A DNA stretch of 64,000 nt from Schizochytrium sp. CCTCC M209059 (Eukaryota > Sar > Bigyra > Thraustochytrida > Thraustochytriidae). A program made the position numbers and the translations under genes. A model generated the notes under the pieces. It was not told the origin of the DNA and did not search any database. It was given only the letters and a program-made list of their open reading frames with translations. Within the stretch, counting starts at the first letter, position 1. Each line of letters opens with the position of its first letter. The stretch is taken from contig KN805441.1 in NCBI GenBank assembly GCA_000818945.1, positions 1 through 64,000 on the forward strand. The letters run 5' to 3'. Positions 30,646 through 43,413 of the stretch are shown piece after piece.

Positions 30646-32934
30646 TCAAATGTCCAACGAGACGGTCGAGGTCTTCTCCGCATAAGTGCGCGCAGTCTCG
30701 GTCTTGATCTCGGCCAGACCCTCGTCCTTGGTGATAAGCAAGTACAGCTCGGTCATCGGGTCGAGACGGCCCGACGCGCAGCGCACGGGGGCGGTAAGCA
30801 AAAATGCAAGAATAATGGTGACAATGGAGCCAATGCCCATTCCCACACCCGTCGAGTAGCCACCCGTGCCCACGGGCATGCAGCCGCAAAAGAGAGAGAT
30901 GAGCGCCACGAGGAGAGCGTAGGGAGCCTGCGTGCGCACATGTGCGTCGAGACGGCACGCCGCCGCCATCGACGAGAGCACCGTGGTGTCGCTAATGGGA
31001 GAGCAGTGGTCGCCCATTACCGAGCCGGCCAAAACAGCGCCCATGGTGCCATAAAAGATATTCAAGTCACCGTTGCTCGCGTCCCACGCAGGCTGGGTCA
31101 CAAGAGGAAAGACAATCGTCATGACACTCCACGAGGAACCAAGAGCAATGGCCATGATGCACGAAATTGTAAAGGTCAGCGTCGGCAGGTAGCCCACGTT
31201 CAGGCTGCCACCCGTAATGGCGCGAGCGAAAAGACGGTCGGCGCCAACAGTCGTCATAATGCTACCCACCGTCCATGCGAGGACCAGCACAACGATGGCC
31301 GGAAACAGGTGCACAAGACCGTTGATAAAGGTCGTGAACGAGTCCATGGGCGACATGAGCATGCGCGGGCCCGCCGAGGGGTCGACAATATCCTGCTCCT
31401 CGCCATCATCATTGTAAGAGGCGACCGAGCCAACCTTGTCCATCTTGGGGCTGGGCTCCTCCTTGTCGCCCAAGCACGAGAGCTTGGGCAACATGTCTTT
31501 GAAAGACTGCGCCGTCGGCAGGGTCATCTCGCCGTCCTTGGTGAACTGGAGCGCGTAAAAGACAGCGACGCACACCGCTGTGCCCACAGTGCCGATCAAG
31601 AGCGCCGTGTACGAGTCGGAGGCCTGGATCACATCGAGAAAGTCAGCGTCGTCGCCCACCGAGCTGCGGCCCGTCTCCACCAGGATGTAGAACACAAGAA
31701 TCACGAGAATGGCCACGGGGATAAGCATATTCCACGCGCGCGCCGGCGTCGACGAGCGCACCTTGACCTGCTGCAGGTGGCCGCCGCCTTCGAACGCACC
31801 CTCGCCTCCGTCCTTGCGGCCGGAAATGTAAATCTTGCGCTCCGCAATGAGCATGGGGCCGAAGTCACGCTGCATGATCGCCAGACTAAGCTGAAAGACA
31901 ATGAGGAAGACCGGGTAGTACCTGTACGCAATGGTCGAGAGGAAGACGGCGTAGCCGCTAGTGGGGAGGCCCGAAGGGGCCGTGCCGCCGTTGCTCTCAA
32001 CAATGCGGTCGATCTCCGTTTGGATGAGCGACACCTCGTAGCCAACCCAACTGGAAATGGGCGAAATGCTGGCAATCGGGGCGCTGGTGGCATCCGTAAT
32101 CCAGGCCGTCTTCTCGCGGCTGACAAAGTTGTCGAGAATCGGGCGCATCGTGTTACCGATGACGAGTGAGTTGGTGTAGTCATCAAAAAACAGCAAGAGA
32201 CCGCTGCAGAAGGCAAGAACTTGCACGGTGCGGCTCGGCTTGGCGTAGCGGATCATGAGCGAAGTCAGACCACGCGTGCCGCCCGAGCGCTGCATCATCG
32301 AGACAACGCCCGAGAGGAAGAGCGAGAACAGGATAACAAACTGATGATCGGCGTCCGCCACGGCATCGACAAGGTACGTGGCAAAGGTGTCAGTAAAGCC
32401 CGTGCGGAGATCGCCGGCCTTCATGCAGGCACCAATGAAGATACCGCTAAAGAGACTGGCCTGCACGTCGCGCAGGAAAATGGCCACCAGCAGAACGATG
32501 ATGAGGGGCACCACCGAGGCGCCGGCGTTGATGGCCTGCGCCGAGGCCTCGCCGCTCGACGTCACGCCTTCGTCCGCGAAGCTCGCGTCCAAAGAGACCT
32601 CCATGGTCGCGGTCGTCGTACCGAGCTCCGAGGTCACGCCCGTCGCGGTAACCTCCGAGAGCAGAACGCGCGAGGTGTTGATCAGCTCGCTGCCAGAGCT
32701 GAAAGCGGCACCGTTAACAGAGAGACGCCAGTACAGGTAGTCGCCCTGCGCGTACGCAGCGTCGAGGTCGCCCCACGAGATCGCCGCGGTGACGTCAAAC
32801 TCCTCGTCCTTAAAGAGCGTATCGTAGCCCATGCTCACCTCGTCGACGCTCGGTGCGTACATGATCGTGTCCGCCTGCGCCACGGCCGCCATCGCCGCGG
32901 CAGCCATGCTTAATGCCGCTGTAGCAGCCCTCAT
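30646..32934 (-). CDS. NhaC-family Na+/H+ antiporter, paralogue 2
   Basis: I place the start at ATG 32934 because the next codons give a signal peptide (MRAATAALSMAAAAMAAVAQA, read in parts). The frame stays open a further 131 codons upstream, but that part is Lys/Arg-rich low-complexity sequence and probably leader. The protein is about 762 residues. The extracytosolic domain (IMYAPSVDEVSMGYDTLFKD, YAQGDYLYWRLSVNG) and the membrane core (FFDDYTNSLVIGNTMRPILD, GDHCSPISDTTVLS) match paralogue 1 almost residue for residue. The central cytosolic loop is different (KLSCLGDKEEPSPKMDK) and the C-terminus is shorter. It likely does the same sodium/proton exchange; divergence of loop and tail suggests different regulation. 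The tandem arrangement points to local duplication. Confidence 0.85.
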   Translation of the reverse strand: MRAATAALSMAAAAMAAVAQADTIMYAPSVDEVSMGYDTLFKDEEFDVTAAISWGDLDAAYAQGDYLYWRLSVNGAAFSSGSELINTSRVLLSEVTATGVTSELGTTTATMEVSLDASFADEGVTSSGEASAQAINAGASVVPLIIVLLVAIFLRDVQASLFSGIFIGACMKAGDLRTGFTDTFATYLVDAVADADHQFVILFSLFLSGVVSMMQRSGGTRGLTSLMIRYAKPSRTVQVLAFCSGLLLFFDDYTNSLVIGNTMRPILDNFVSREKTAWITDATSAPIASISPISSWVGYEVSLIQTEIDRIVESNGGTAPSGLPTSGYAVFLSTIAYRYYPVFLIVFQLSLAIMQRDFGPMLIAERKIYISGRKDGGEGAFEGGGHLQQVKVRSSTPARAWNMLIPVAILVILVFYILVETGRSSVGDDADFLDVIQASDSYTALLIGTVGTAVCVAVFYALQFTKDGEMTLPTAQSFKDMLPKLSCLGDKEEPSPKMDKVGSVASYNDDGEEQDIVDPSAGPRMLMSPMDSFTTFINGLVHLFPAIVVLVLAWTVGSIMTTVGADRLFARAITGGSLNVGYLPTLTFTISCIMAIALGSSWSVMTIVFPLVTQPAWDASNGDLNIFYGTMGAVLAGSVMGDHCSPISDTTVLSSMAAACRLDAHVRTQAPYALLVALISLFCGCMPVGTGGYSTGVGMGIGSIVTIILAFLLTAPVRCASGRLDPMTELYLLITKDEGLAEIKTETARTYAEKTSTVSLDI

Positions 32935-34792
32935 GCTGCGCTCTCCTGTGTTTACTGCTTCTTCGAGTCCTGATTTGTACTCAAGTCTTGCGTTTCGGGG
33001 GGGTTTTGGTTTTGCTGCTCGCCCGGTCCTGTTCGGCACCGGCGGATTGCCTGGTCTAGTCTTGACTTGGTGCTTGTGACCAGACCTTCTTCTTTTATGT
33101 TTGCTTTTTGTCGCCCTCGCGTGCCGAGGTTGGTGGCTGATCAGGAAGAGAGTGACTCGACCCGCTCGTGGCCCAAAGGCCTTTTTCTTTTCTTTTTTTT
33201 CTTTTTTTTCCCCTATTGCTTGCCGCCACTGCTTGCTTGCGTGCTTGCGTGCTTGCTTGCCTCCTTGCTTGCTGTTGCTTGCGTCGGCGGAATTAGCTGC
33301 TCGCGCTGCTCGGACCGCACGTCGCAACCGGCCGCAGGCGGTCGGTCGGTCGGTCGGTCGGCCGGCCGGTCAGCCGGCCGTCCGGCCAGCGGCTTGACTG
33401 TGGCTGGGCCTGAGCAACTCGCTGCCGCTGCCAGGTCCTCGCGCGTGTCGCGTCCTGACTGCAGAGGCTAGCGAAGCAAGGAGGAGGCGGCGGCGGCAAA
33501 GCGGCACGCGCGGCGCAGGCCGGAACTCCTACGGTGCTTTTCTCTTCCATAAAGGTCTCTCTCCTCTCTCCCTCTCTCCCTCACTCTCCGTCGGAAAAAG
33601 ACTTTGCGAGAGACTCCTTCTCGCCTTTCTTCCCATTCTTTCTTCCTTTATTGCTTTTCCTTCTTCCTCCGGCCGGCACAGCTGTGCTGGGGAGAGGGGG
33701 TCACACTGCCGCTGCCGACAGCGCCCACGATCGATTGTTACTGACATGTCCACCAGCTAACCGTGCTAAAGAAAACCGGCCCTGCCTGCCGGCTGCGCCG
33801 CTCGGCTTTGCCCGCCGCGCAAGTAAGCGAGCGAGCGACCAGCCATTCACTGTCATTCGTTCACTCACCTGCGGCGGAACGCTCTTCCGACCTCGCCGTC
33901 ACAAGCAGAGCAGCGGCGGCGAGAGAACTTTTGTCAGGCTGCTGCCCCGTCACGCTTTCCCGTCGATCCTGCCTCGCCAAGCCAGGTGCACTCGCATCGC
34001 GTCGCCTCGCCTCGCATCGCCTGGCCTCGCAGCAGCTGCAGTGGCCACGGTGGCCACGGTGGATGGAGCTCGCACGGCCACTTAACTAACAGCACCAAAG
34101 AAATGATCTTCAAGACAAGATCACCATTCCTTCCCCTCCTCTTCCTCAAACTTGCTTCCTCTAAATGAGTCTCTTTCCGGCGCTGACCGCGTGCACGCGG
34201 CCGCTCGCGCCCATCCGCAGCCGCCGCTCCACCCGTCCACGTCCCGACAGCGCGAGACCCTGCGCGGCCGGCCCGGCTTCTCCCTGCCCACGCCTGCGCC
34301 TTCAAGCCCCGCGCCGCGCCTCCCGAGCAGCGGCCACTCGCGCCTGCGCACGCGCGAGCTGGCCGGCTTGGCTGGCTGGCTGGCCGGCCTCGACGATTCA
34401 CCACAGGCCGCGATTCTCGGCAGCGACCTGCGCCCGGGGCGCGCGCGGCGGCGGCACAGGATCGCGACGCCAGGCCAGGCCGCCCGGAGCACGCGCGGAG
34501 AGAGAGCGAGCGAGCGAGCGCGCGAGCGAGGAGGGGAGGGAGGCTCCCCGCGCGGGCACCCTCGCTGCCGTGCCGCGCGGAAGGCCCGGGCCTCGGTGGC
34601 AGAGTCTGGGCGGGGCGCGTCGGCGTCCGGGCCTGGCGCTCGCTCGCGTCGCACCGGGCTGCCTCCGGGGCCTCCTCTTTGCTGCCGACAACGAGACTTC
34701 TCACGCCGTCGGGATCGTGGGGCAGGCACGCGTGTGAGAGGGACGGCTTTCCTCCGAGGCGGCGGCGAGATCGTGGAGTAGGCGCAGCGACA

Positions 34793-34807
34793 TCAACAAC
34801 AACAACT

Positions 34808-34886
<79 letters not shown>

Positions 34887-34887
34887 C
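34793..34887. repeat. (AAC)n triplet microsatellite
   Basis: About 30 AAC triplets form a nearly pure run. Translation gives poly-Thr, poly-Asn, poly-Gln or, on the minus strand, poly-Val or poly-Leu, which explains several spurious long frames. Confidence 0.95.
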
Positions 34888-37328
34888 GAGGTGGCCACTG
34901 CCGCTGTCGCTGCCTGAGGAGCTCCACGCATTCGGCTTGAGGGCGTTCGATCGTTCTGCTTTCGATCGTGCTGCGAGGTTCGCTCGAGTCGGATTAGATT
35001 GGATTGGATTAGATGGGCTGGGCTGGGCTGGGCTGGGCTGGGCTGGGCAAGAAATGGGGAAAGCAAGGTCAGAATTGGGACCACGAGCAACAACCAGCAG
35101 CAACAGATTGCAAGAGCAAGAGCAAGAGCAAGAGCAACAGAAACAACCTAATTCCTTCGTCCTCTGGCGACCGGGCACGGGGATGGTCACAGCTACTACC
35201 ACCACTCGCAGCAGCGTTGCGTCCGCGGGCCGCGCTACCTTCCCGGACGCGCGCTTTTGTCCTGCCTGCGTGGCCGCGAAGGGGAGAACAGCTCGCAGGG
35301 ACGCAAGGAAACAACTTGAAAGCAAGCAAAGCACGCCAGCAATGCAAGCACAGCACGCAAGCGAGAAGAATGGACTCGACCAGCAGGCTTGGAACTTTAA
35401 ACTGCCGGAGCGGCCGGCCACTACACGCGGCATAAGGTCTGAGACCGTCTGTGCCGCATGTCGCGTGCCGCATGTCGCGAGCGTCCGTCCCGTCGACCGC
35501 CTGACAGGCGAAGGCTGTGCCACGGACGCGCATGAAGTCACCCCCCGTTGCGTGCGCTGCGCCACCCATTACAAGGATAAAGCAGGGCTGCAAGGAACAA
35601 AGGAACGCCTCAACGTGTGGCCGACTCCGACTCGAACTTGGACTCGGACTCGGGCGCGGACTCGGACTCAGCCCGGGTGATGACGTGCCACGACATGACA
35701 CTTGTGCGACCAATCTCCTTGCTTTTAGAAAGAAGGCGTCGCGGTCCCTGCCCACCCACCCCGCTCTTGCCTGCCGATCCTGCTTGCTCTGCGCCCACTC
35801 ATTCGTGCTTTCCTTCGTGCTTTCCGTGCCGTGAATAGTGTGAACCAGGCCTAGTAGGTGTGTGTATGTGTGCGCGCGCATGTCGACCAGGCTGCCGCCG
35901 TTCCTTTAAAATCCTTTCAACTCCTTTCAAAAATGCTTTCTTCTTTCTTCTTCTTCCTTTCTGTCGACGACCTGCTGCTAAGGCTGCTGCCGACCACCAT
36001 GGCCAGGCCTTGGCAATATCTTTGGTTTCTTTCCATTTATTCATACATTCGCCCGCCCAAACATCGCCGCCTGACGGCCGCCACTGCCGCTGCCGCTGCC
36101 GTGTGCGATTTTTTAATCCACGCCAGTCCAGTCCAGTCCAGTCCAGTCCAGTCCAGTCGAGTCGAGTCGAGTCCAATCCAATCCAGTCGAATCGAGTCCA
36201 GTCCAATCCGATTCAAGGCGATCCCACTCTACGTTTGTCATTTCCTTTTCTCCACCTTGCTGGCTGGCTGGCCGCCAGCCCAGAATGATCCGCCGCAAAA
36301 TGAACGAGCAAGCAACGAGAGAGAGAAAGAATGGCGCTTGCTTCGAGCAACAACAACGTACGTACGCGCCTCTGAGGCGAGCATGACGGCGCTCGCGCTG
36401 CCCGACCATGACGCTACTGCGCGTGCCAGGGCCCCGGATTTCAGCTCCCCTACCGCTACCCCTTGGCGAGGCGCGCGGCGCGCCCGGGAGCAGCCTGCCG
36501 CAGGGGCTGGGCCGATCCTGGTTCAGGGGATTACGCGCAGCACAGGCGGTCTGTCTGTGTGCTGCCCTGCTGCTGCGTGTGCGTCGCTTCGATCGCGGCC
36601 GCCGACTGCCATTCTCGGCACGCGGAGAGCCGCCGCGAGATAGACCCGCAGGCAAGATCGGCGCTGCGATCTTTCGATCGAGCAATCAGAGGGCGCTTGC
36701 AGCGCAGCACCGGCCTGCCCTAATCAGACTGCTCGCTCTCGTCGCTCTCGTCGCTCTCGCTCTTGCTCTTGCTCTTGCTCTCGTCATCGCTCTCGCTCTC
36801 GATGCGGTGTACGACGCGGCCTCCGTCCTCAGGCTGCGTTGGACCTTGACGGTATGCGGCAGAACGCATGGTGCACTCACTCCCTCCTCGTCCAGGAGAA
36901 AGTACGAGCCGCAACGCGCGTGCCGTCGCGGTTCCTGGCCGCATGCACGCGCGAAAGGATCGCGGGCTGGAGGCAGGGGCGGATGGCTCGAGCCCCGGCC
37001 GCGGACGCACGAGTGGGCAGGTGGTACGTACAATGGCGCACAGGACACACGGCGGGCATCGCCCCGAAAGCCTGCATCTCCCGGTGTTCGCAGTCGGCGT
37101 TCGCAGAGCCAAGGCTGCATGCATGCATGCATGCATGCACGCATCGCTGCTGCGGTGGGCCATACCTTCCACAATTCACCACCCTGCTTGAAAGCAGAGA
37201 GGGGACCCAAAAACGTGAGAGCCCACGCGCGAATTGAAATCTGTTCGTACTCCACAGAAATGCGAGCAGTTTGCGTGGACTGCTTTAGGTCGTGACAGCA
37301 CCACGAGGCTTCCCATAGATAGAAAGCC

Positions 37329-37520
37329 TAGCATGGGACTAAAACCGGGACGAGGCTACGAACAGTCATCCCGAAGCATGGGACTACCTCTAGCGCGTGC
37401 TATAGCATGGAACTACTCTCTTCGTCCATAGCATGGGACTACCAATACGAGCACAAGCATGGGACGAGGACGGGAGTAGCACAAAGAAGAGCATGGGACG
37501 AGAGATGAGCATGGGACGAG
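37329..37520. repeat. Interspersed AGCATGGGAC short repeat, about 8 copies
   Basis: The 10-mer agcatgggac or a one-base variant recurs at irregular 20-40 bp spacing (near 37330, 37375, 37403, 37430, 37457, 37482, 37507). It is usually followed by tac or gag. The sequence between copies is not conserved. Confidence 0.75.
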
Positions 37521-37651
37521 CAGAGTGTCGCAACTTCTATCATCTGAATTTCGCGCGAATTCAGATAGTAAGTAGTGTCCTGAAAAAAATGCAGGCCACC
37601 TGCATTTCTTAAAGAGGAATTATCTCGTTTGCGCCACATAAACTCTCAACT

Positions 37652-37826
37652 TCCGAATCGTTCATGAAGCGAAACACGCACTGTCAAGTCCCAGATTGTT
37701 CACAAAGCGAAACACTCCAATCCTGAATTATTCATGAAGCAAAACACTTGAGTCCTGAATCCTTCGTGGAGCAAACAAAACACGCGAGTTTTGAATCAAT
37801 TTAAAAAAAATGGGCGAGTCCTGAAT
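37652..37826. repeat. Degenerate 33-bp tandem repeat, about 5 copies
   Basis: Units follow the pattern ctgaat..ttcatgaagc then aaacac, and close with gagtc. They begin near 37652, 37690, 37721, 37754 and 37790 and decay toward the adenylosuccinate lyase gene, whose stop lies 200 bp further on. Confidence 0.65.
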
Positions 37827-38023
37827 GACGACGACAACGTCGAGCGAATTTCGGGAGTCCTCATAAAGAAGAGAGAGAGAGAAAAGAACAGAAAGAAAGA
37901 ACTGCCGAACGCAAGCCATCCCCACCAAGTCCGCAAACAAAAAAAGCAACAAACACTGTCTTCAAAAAAGTTCAAGAGCGATACGCTTCGTTTTTCACAT
38001 ACACATGCATGCACGCTGCGAGA

Positions 38024-40251
<2,228 letters not shown>

Positions 40252-41676
40252 TCAATCTTCAAGAGCTGGCATGTCCTCTAGTGCGGCAAGTGCGTCTTCT
40301 TCAAGTGTCTTTTGCTCCTGCGCGCGTTCTCGGGCCTGATTCTCTGCATTGGCACGTGCCATGGGCTGGAAAATCTTGTTGTGAAATAATTTTTTCTCCT
40401 CTGCGCGGTAACGTACCGCGTGTTCCCGAAGGAGCTTCTCCAAGACAACTAAGTCTTTGCGCAACGCACCAAGTGTCCGCTTTTGACGTTCCCATTCCCC
40501 CTTTGATAAAATACCGTCTTCAGGTTCATGTAAAAGCAACGAGTGAGCCAATCGATAATCCTCGCGCGCCGCCTTGAGCATATCCGTCGCGTGCTCCAGA
40601 ACCCAGAACTCGCGCCGCTCCTCCTTGGCAAACTCCCCGCGAAGCAAAGCACAGTGCACCTGTGCACGTCGGAACAGTCCCTTGACGCTCTCAGGGTCTA
40701 TTTCCAGCGCTTGGTCGCAATCCCACATGGCCTCGTCAAGCATGTTGAGCTTAAGCTTGCACAACGCCCTGTTAAGGTGCAAAATGTGCTTGCACGCACC
40801 CACACGATCCCGTTCTTCTTCGTTGAGGATCTGAGAATACTCCTCCTTTGAGAAAAAAAGGGTCACGAACGCGCGATCATACAGCTTCTTCGCCTCCTCC
40901 AAATTTCCCGCCTTAAAAGCACTATTGCCGCGCTCTCGCTCCGTCTCCGCAAGGCCAAGACGCTCGTCGACAGATGGGGGTGGATTTGCTTCGTACCGAG
41001 CTCGGTCTTCGGCCTCACGCTCCATACGTGATCGTTCTAGCTCATCTCGTGACGGGATCGGCGGCAAAGCGCGATCCCAATCCACAATCTCAAACTCAAA
41101 CAGGACTGATTCGTGAGGACCCACCTTCGGTGCGTATCCTTGCGCACCATATGCCAATTGCGGTGCGCAAACAAAAGCAGCCACCTCATCTTTGCACATT
41201 GTGAGCAATGCTTGATCCCAAGCTTGGCATCGCCCCAGAGCAAGATACATGGGATCCATCTGTTCGCGCTGATACTCTTGATCAACAGTGTCCTGCGAAA
41301 ACCGCCCCAGCATCACCTCATACGGATCGTCCGTGCCACCCACGTGCTTGCCTTCCACAACATCGCGCGTTGTCTCAAAAATTTCTGGCCATGCTTGCGT
41401 GCGCTCGTCCCATAATCTGCCAACAACGTGAATTCGCGTTGGACATCCGATCGCCGGCTGAGGACTTCCCGCGGGTGCCGCGCGAATTGTTTTCTTCAAA
41501 AGACTGTAGTCGCCCGTCTCCGAGATGTCCACGAAGCCCTCGTCCAGCTGACGCTGGATGAAGTCGCTCGGCCGCAGCGTCGCGCGGTTTTCCTCGCGAA
41601 CGCAGTGCGCGCACCGCCCGCCACGGTAGCGCACCAAGTCTTTGCCTCGCCCGCCACAGCGCGAGCACCGCTGCAT
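40252..41676 (-). CDS. FKBP-type peptidyl-prolyl isomerase with TPR repeats
   Basis: I choose ATG 41676; the frame is open eight codons further, but only from a GTG. The product is 474 residues. Residues 3-28 form a compact Cys cluster (CSRCGGRG, then RCAHC) that could bind one zinc, with the CxxCxGxG shape known from DnaJ. Residues of about 65-210 are an FKBP fold: AWDQALLTM contains the conserved Trp, APQLAYGAQG is the usual flap, and VLFEFEIVDWD is the last strand. It is long and divergent, with an insert (about 110-140), so isomerase activity is uncertain. Residues of about 240-380 are three TPR units (RGNSAFKAGNLEEAKKLYDR, LNRALCKLKLNMLDEAMWDC, KGLFRRAQVHCAL). The tail is a charged helix. 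The layout matches FKBP co-chaperones that dock on Hsp90 through TPR. Confidence 0.85.
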   Translation of the reverse strand: MQRCSRCGGRGKDLVRYRGGRCAHCVREENRATLRPSDFIQRQLDEGFVDISETGDYSLLKKTIRAAPAGSPQPAIGCPTRIHVVGRLWDERTQAWPEIFETTRDVVEGKHVGGTDDPYEVMLGRFSQDTVDQEYQREQMDPMYLALGRCQAWDQALLTMCKDEVAAFVCAPQLAYGAQGYAPKVGPHESVLFEFEIVDWDRALPPIPSRDELERSRMEREAEDRARYEANPPPSVDERLGLAETERERGNSAFKAGNLEEAKKLYDRAFVTLFFSKEEYSQILNEEERDRVGACKHILHLNRALCKLKLNMLDEAMWDCDQALEIDPESVKGLFRRAQVHCALLRGEFAKEERREFWVLEHATDMLKAAREDYRLAHSLLLHEPEDGILSKGEWERQKRTLGALRKDLVVLEKLLREHAVRYRAEEKKLFHNKIFQPMARANAENQARERAQEQKTLEEDALAALEDMPALED

Positions 41677-42063
41677 CGTTTTCGCCGTTCTTGTGCGCAC
41701 GTGGCTTGCGCGCGCGCGCGCCCGAACAGCGCCCAGCTGGGACTTGAACTGCTCGTGCGCAAGGGACTGACTGAATGACTGATTGACGGATTGACTGACC
41801 GCCCGAATGACCGACCGCCCGCCCGTTCATCGGATGTCACGCTAGCCTGACTGACAGCTGTGAGTGGGGCCCATCTTAACGGCTATACGTACCTGGGCCC
41901 GGGATTAGGAAAACAGAAGAAAATGAAAAAAAAACAAATTGATTGAAACTCCAAATAGGCCTAGGCCTAGCCGACCGGGAACTCACTGTCCATGGGAAAG
42001 ATAGACTGTGAGAGCTAGTTCTCAAGGAAAAAGGGGGGAGGGGGCAAGGGGTTGGTGAGGGAC
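41677..42063. other. Intergenic region
   Basis: This region comprises the upstream flank of the FKBP-TPR gene and the 3' flank of the ZIP gene. GACTGACT-type repeats lie at 41765-41825. Nothing else was seen. Confidence 0.4.
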
Positions 42064-43413
42064 TCAATGGTCGTGGTCATCGTGGTCATCATGGCCCGCA
42101 TGACAGTGGATATGATAGAGATTTGTGAGGCCAATGAGAACGGCGCCAATGACGAACAGTCCGAAGCGGAAGAAGAGAATTTTCTTGTCCAGCCCTTCGT
42201 CAAAGACCTTGGGGACAAGCGTGGACAACGACACAAAGATGATGTACCCAGCACCATACAAAAGCACGAGACCCTGGCCTTCCACGGAGATTTCGCCGCT
42301 CAAGGCAAGCGCAATGACAACGCCAAGAACTGCCAATAGTGAGCTAAGGAAGTTGTAGAAGATGGCCATTTTGATTGAAAGACCTGCCGAAAGGAGTACC
42401 ACGAAGTCGATGACTTCTTGTGGGATCTCGTGAAGAAGAATGGCCGCCAATGTAATCCACCCAAGATTTGATTCCGAGCAGAATGCGAAAGCCGTTCCGA
42501 TGATCAGGCCGTCTGTAAGATTACACATGCCATCTCCAATGACGACATTTGCGATGAGGGGGTAAGAAACAATCTTTGTTTCGGCCGATTTGCCCTTCGC
42601 AGCCTCAAAGTCTTCCTGCGACATGATGGCCCCTGAAGAAGAGACCTCATGCTTTACTGTTGGAAGCGCGATGTGCATGCATAGAGCACTTGCAGTTCCA
42701 CCGAGGAAACACGCCCCCTGCCGCCACGTATACGAAGCCTCTTCGACCGCCTCAGGTACGAGGTGGGCCAAGACAAAGCTCAAAAGAAGGCCTGTCGCAA
42801 AGGCGGACATACTGTCCAACACGGGCTCCGTGATACGTCCTCTGCTCACAATGACAATCGCGACGCCAGCAATGGACGCGAGGGCGGAAAGAAACCCCGC
42901 TGCAATGCCCTTTCCCCACATTTGTGATGTGATTTCTTCCGGCAGGACCTCAGACACTTCGCACTCATGCTCAGCCACGGCAGCTCCATCAACCAAGACT
43001 GCAGAACAACATCCTTCAAAGTGCTCGATCACGAGCTCGCCGTCTTCGCAGACAGGGATTTCACAATAGTCCTCATGGACGTCTTCTGCGTGCTCCGAAG
43101 AGCACGAGTCAAAGAGGCTTTCGTTCAGAGGAACACCCAAAAAGGCTTGTGAATCCATGTACACTGAGAACGAATCATTCGTGCACGCAAAAACTTGAAA
43201 TGTGGCTTCAGAGTTCACAGACTCTGGAATCTCAGAGGCGGGATTAAGATCTCCCACGATCTCCTCGAGAACCTCTCTGAGTCTCTCATTGGACGCTGCG
43301 CAGTCGTACTCGTGATCATGGTCGTCATGATCGTGGTCGTCAGCGGCAAGCGCGCAAGGGACACTGACACTCGCGCATGCTAGCGCGAGCAAGAGACGGC
43401 CGGTCTTGCGCAT
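42064..43413 (-). CDS. ZIP-family zinc transporter (LIV-1-like)
   Basis: ATG 43413 is preferred to the upstream ATG at 43518 because it places a clean signal peptide (MRKTGRLLLALACASVSVPC) at the N-terminus. The protein is then about 449 residues. A His/Asp cluster (DDHDHDDHDHEYD) follows the signal, and a Cys-rich luminal or extracellular domain spans about 35-150. About seven or eight membrane segments follow. The TM4 motif is CNLTDGLIIG and the TM5 motif LLHEIPQEVIDF. LIV-1 members have HNFTDG and HEIPHE, so one His in each motif is replaced here (Cys-Asn and Gln), which may change metal choice. The C-terminus is HCHAGHDDHDDHDH, a second metal-binding cluster. ZIPs bring zinc or related metals into the cytosol. 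It is divergent from a ZNG1-like gene, suggesting joint zinc control. Confidence 0.88.
   Translation of the reverse strand: MRKTGRLLLALACASVSVPCALAADDHDHDDHDHEYDCAASNERLREVLEEIVGDLNPASEIPESVNSEATFQVFACTNDSFSVYMDSQAFLGVPLNESLFDSCSSEHAEDVHEDYCEIPVCEDGELVIEHFEGCCSAVLVDGAAVAEHECEVSEVLPEEITSQMWGKGIAAGFLSALASIAGVAIVIVSRGRITEPVLDSMSAFATGLLLSFVLAHLVPEAVEEASYTWRQGACFLGGTASALCMHIALPTVKHEVSSSGAIMSQEDFEAAKGKSAETKIVSYPLIANVVIGDGMCNLTDGLIIGTAFAFCSESNLGWITLAAILLHEIPQEVIDFVVLLSAGLSIKMAIFYNFLSSLLAVLGVVIALALSGEISVEGQGLVLLYGAGYIIFVSLSTLVPKVFDEGLDKKILFFRFGLFVIGAVLIGLTNLYHIHCHAGHDDHDDHDH

Larger units (their letters stand above)
32935..38023. other. 5-kb repeat-rich intergenic region
   Basis: I found no supportable gene here. 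Contents are GCTTG-rich sequence (33225-33280), GGTC tandems (33335-33385), AAC triplets (34793-34887), GGGCT tandems (35020-35047), TCCAG/TCGAG tandems (36123-36200), GCTCT/CGTCG runs (36725-36800), GCAT tandems (37118-37142) and the two short-repeat families listed separately. Open frames over 150 codons here consist of low-complexity Arg/Ala/Ser/Thr runs on both strands and show no domain. Confidence 0.5.

Noticed and set aside
30646..33327. Extended N-terminus (131 residues) of antiporter 2
   Set aside because: It is Lys/Arg-rich low-complexity sequence ahead of a clean signal peptide at ATG 32934.
33934..35680. Frames of 543 (-) and 333 (+) codons around the AAC run
   Set aside because: Their length depends on the triplet repeat (poly-Val or poly-Thr); no domain is present on either strand.
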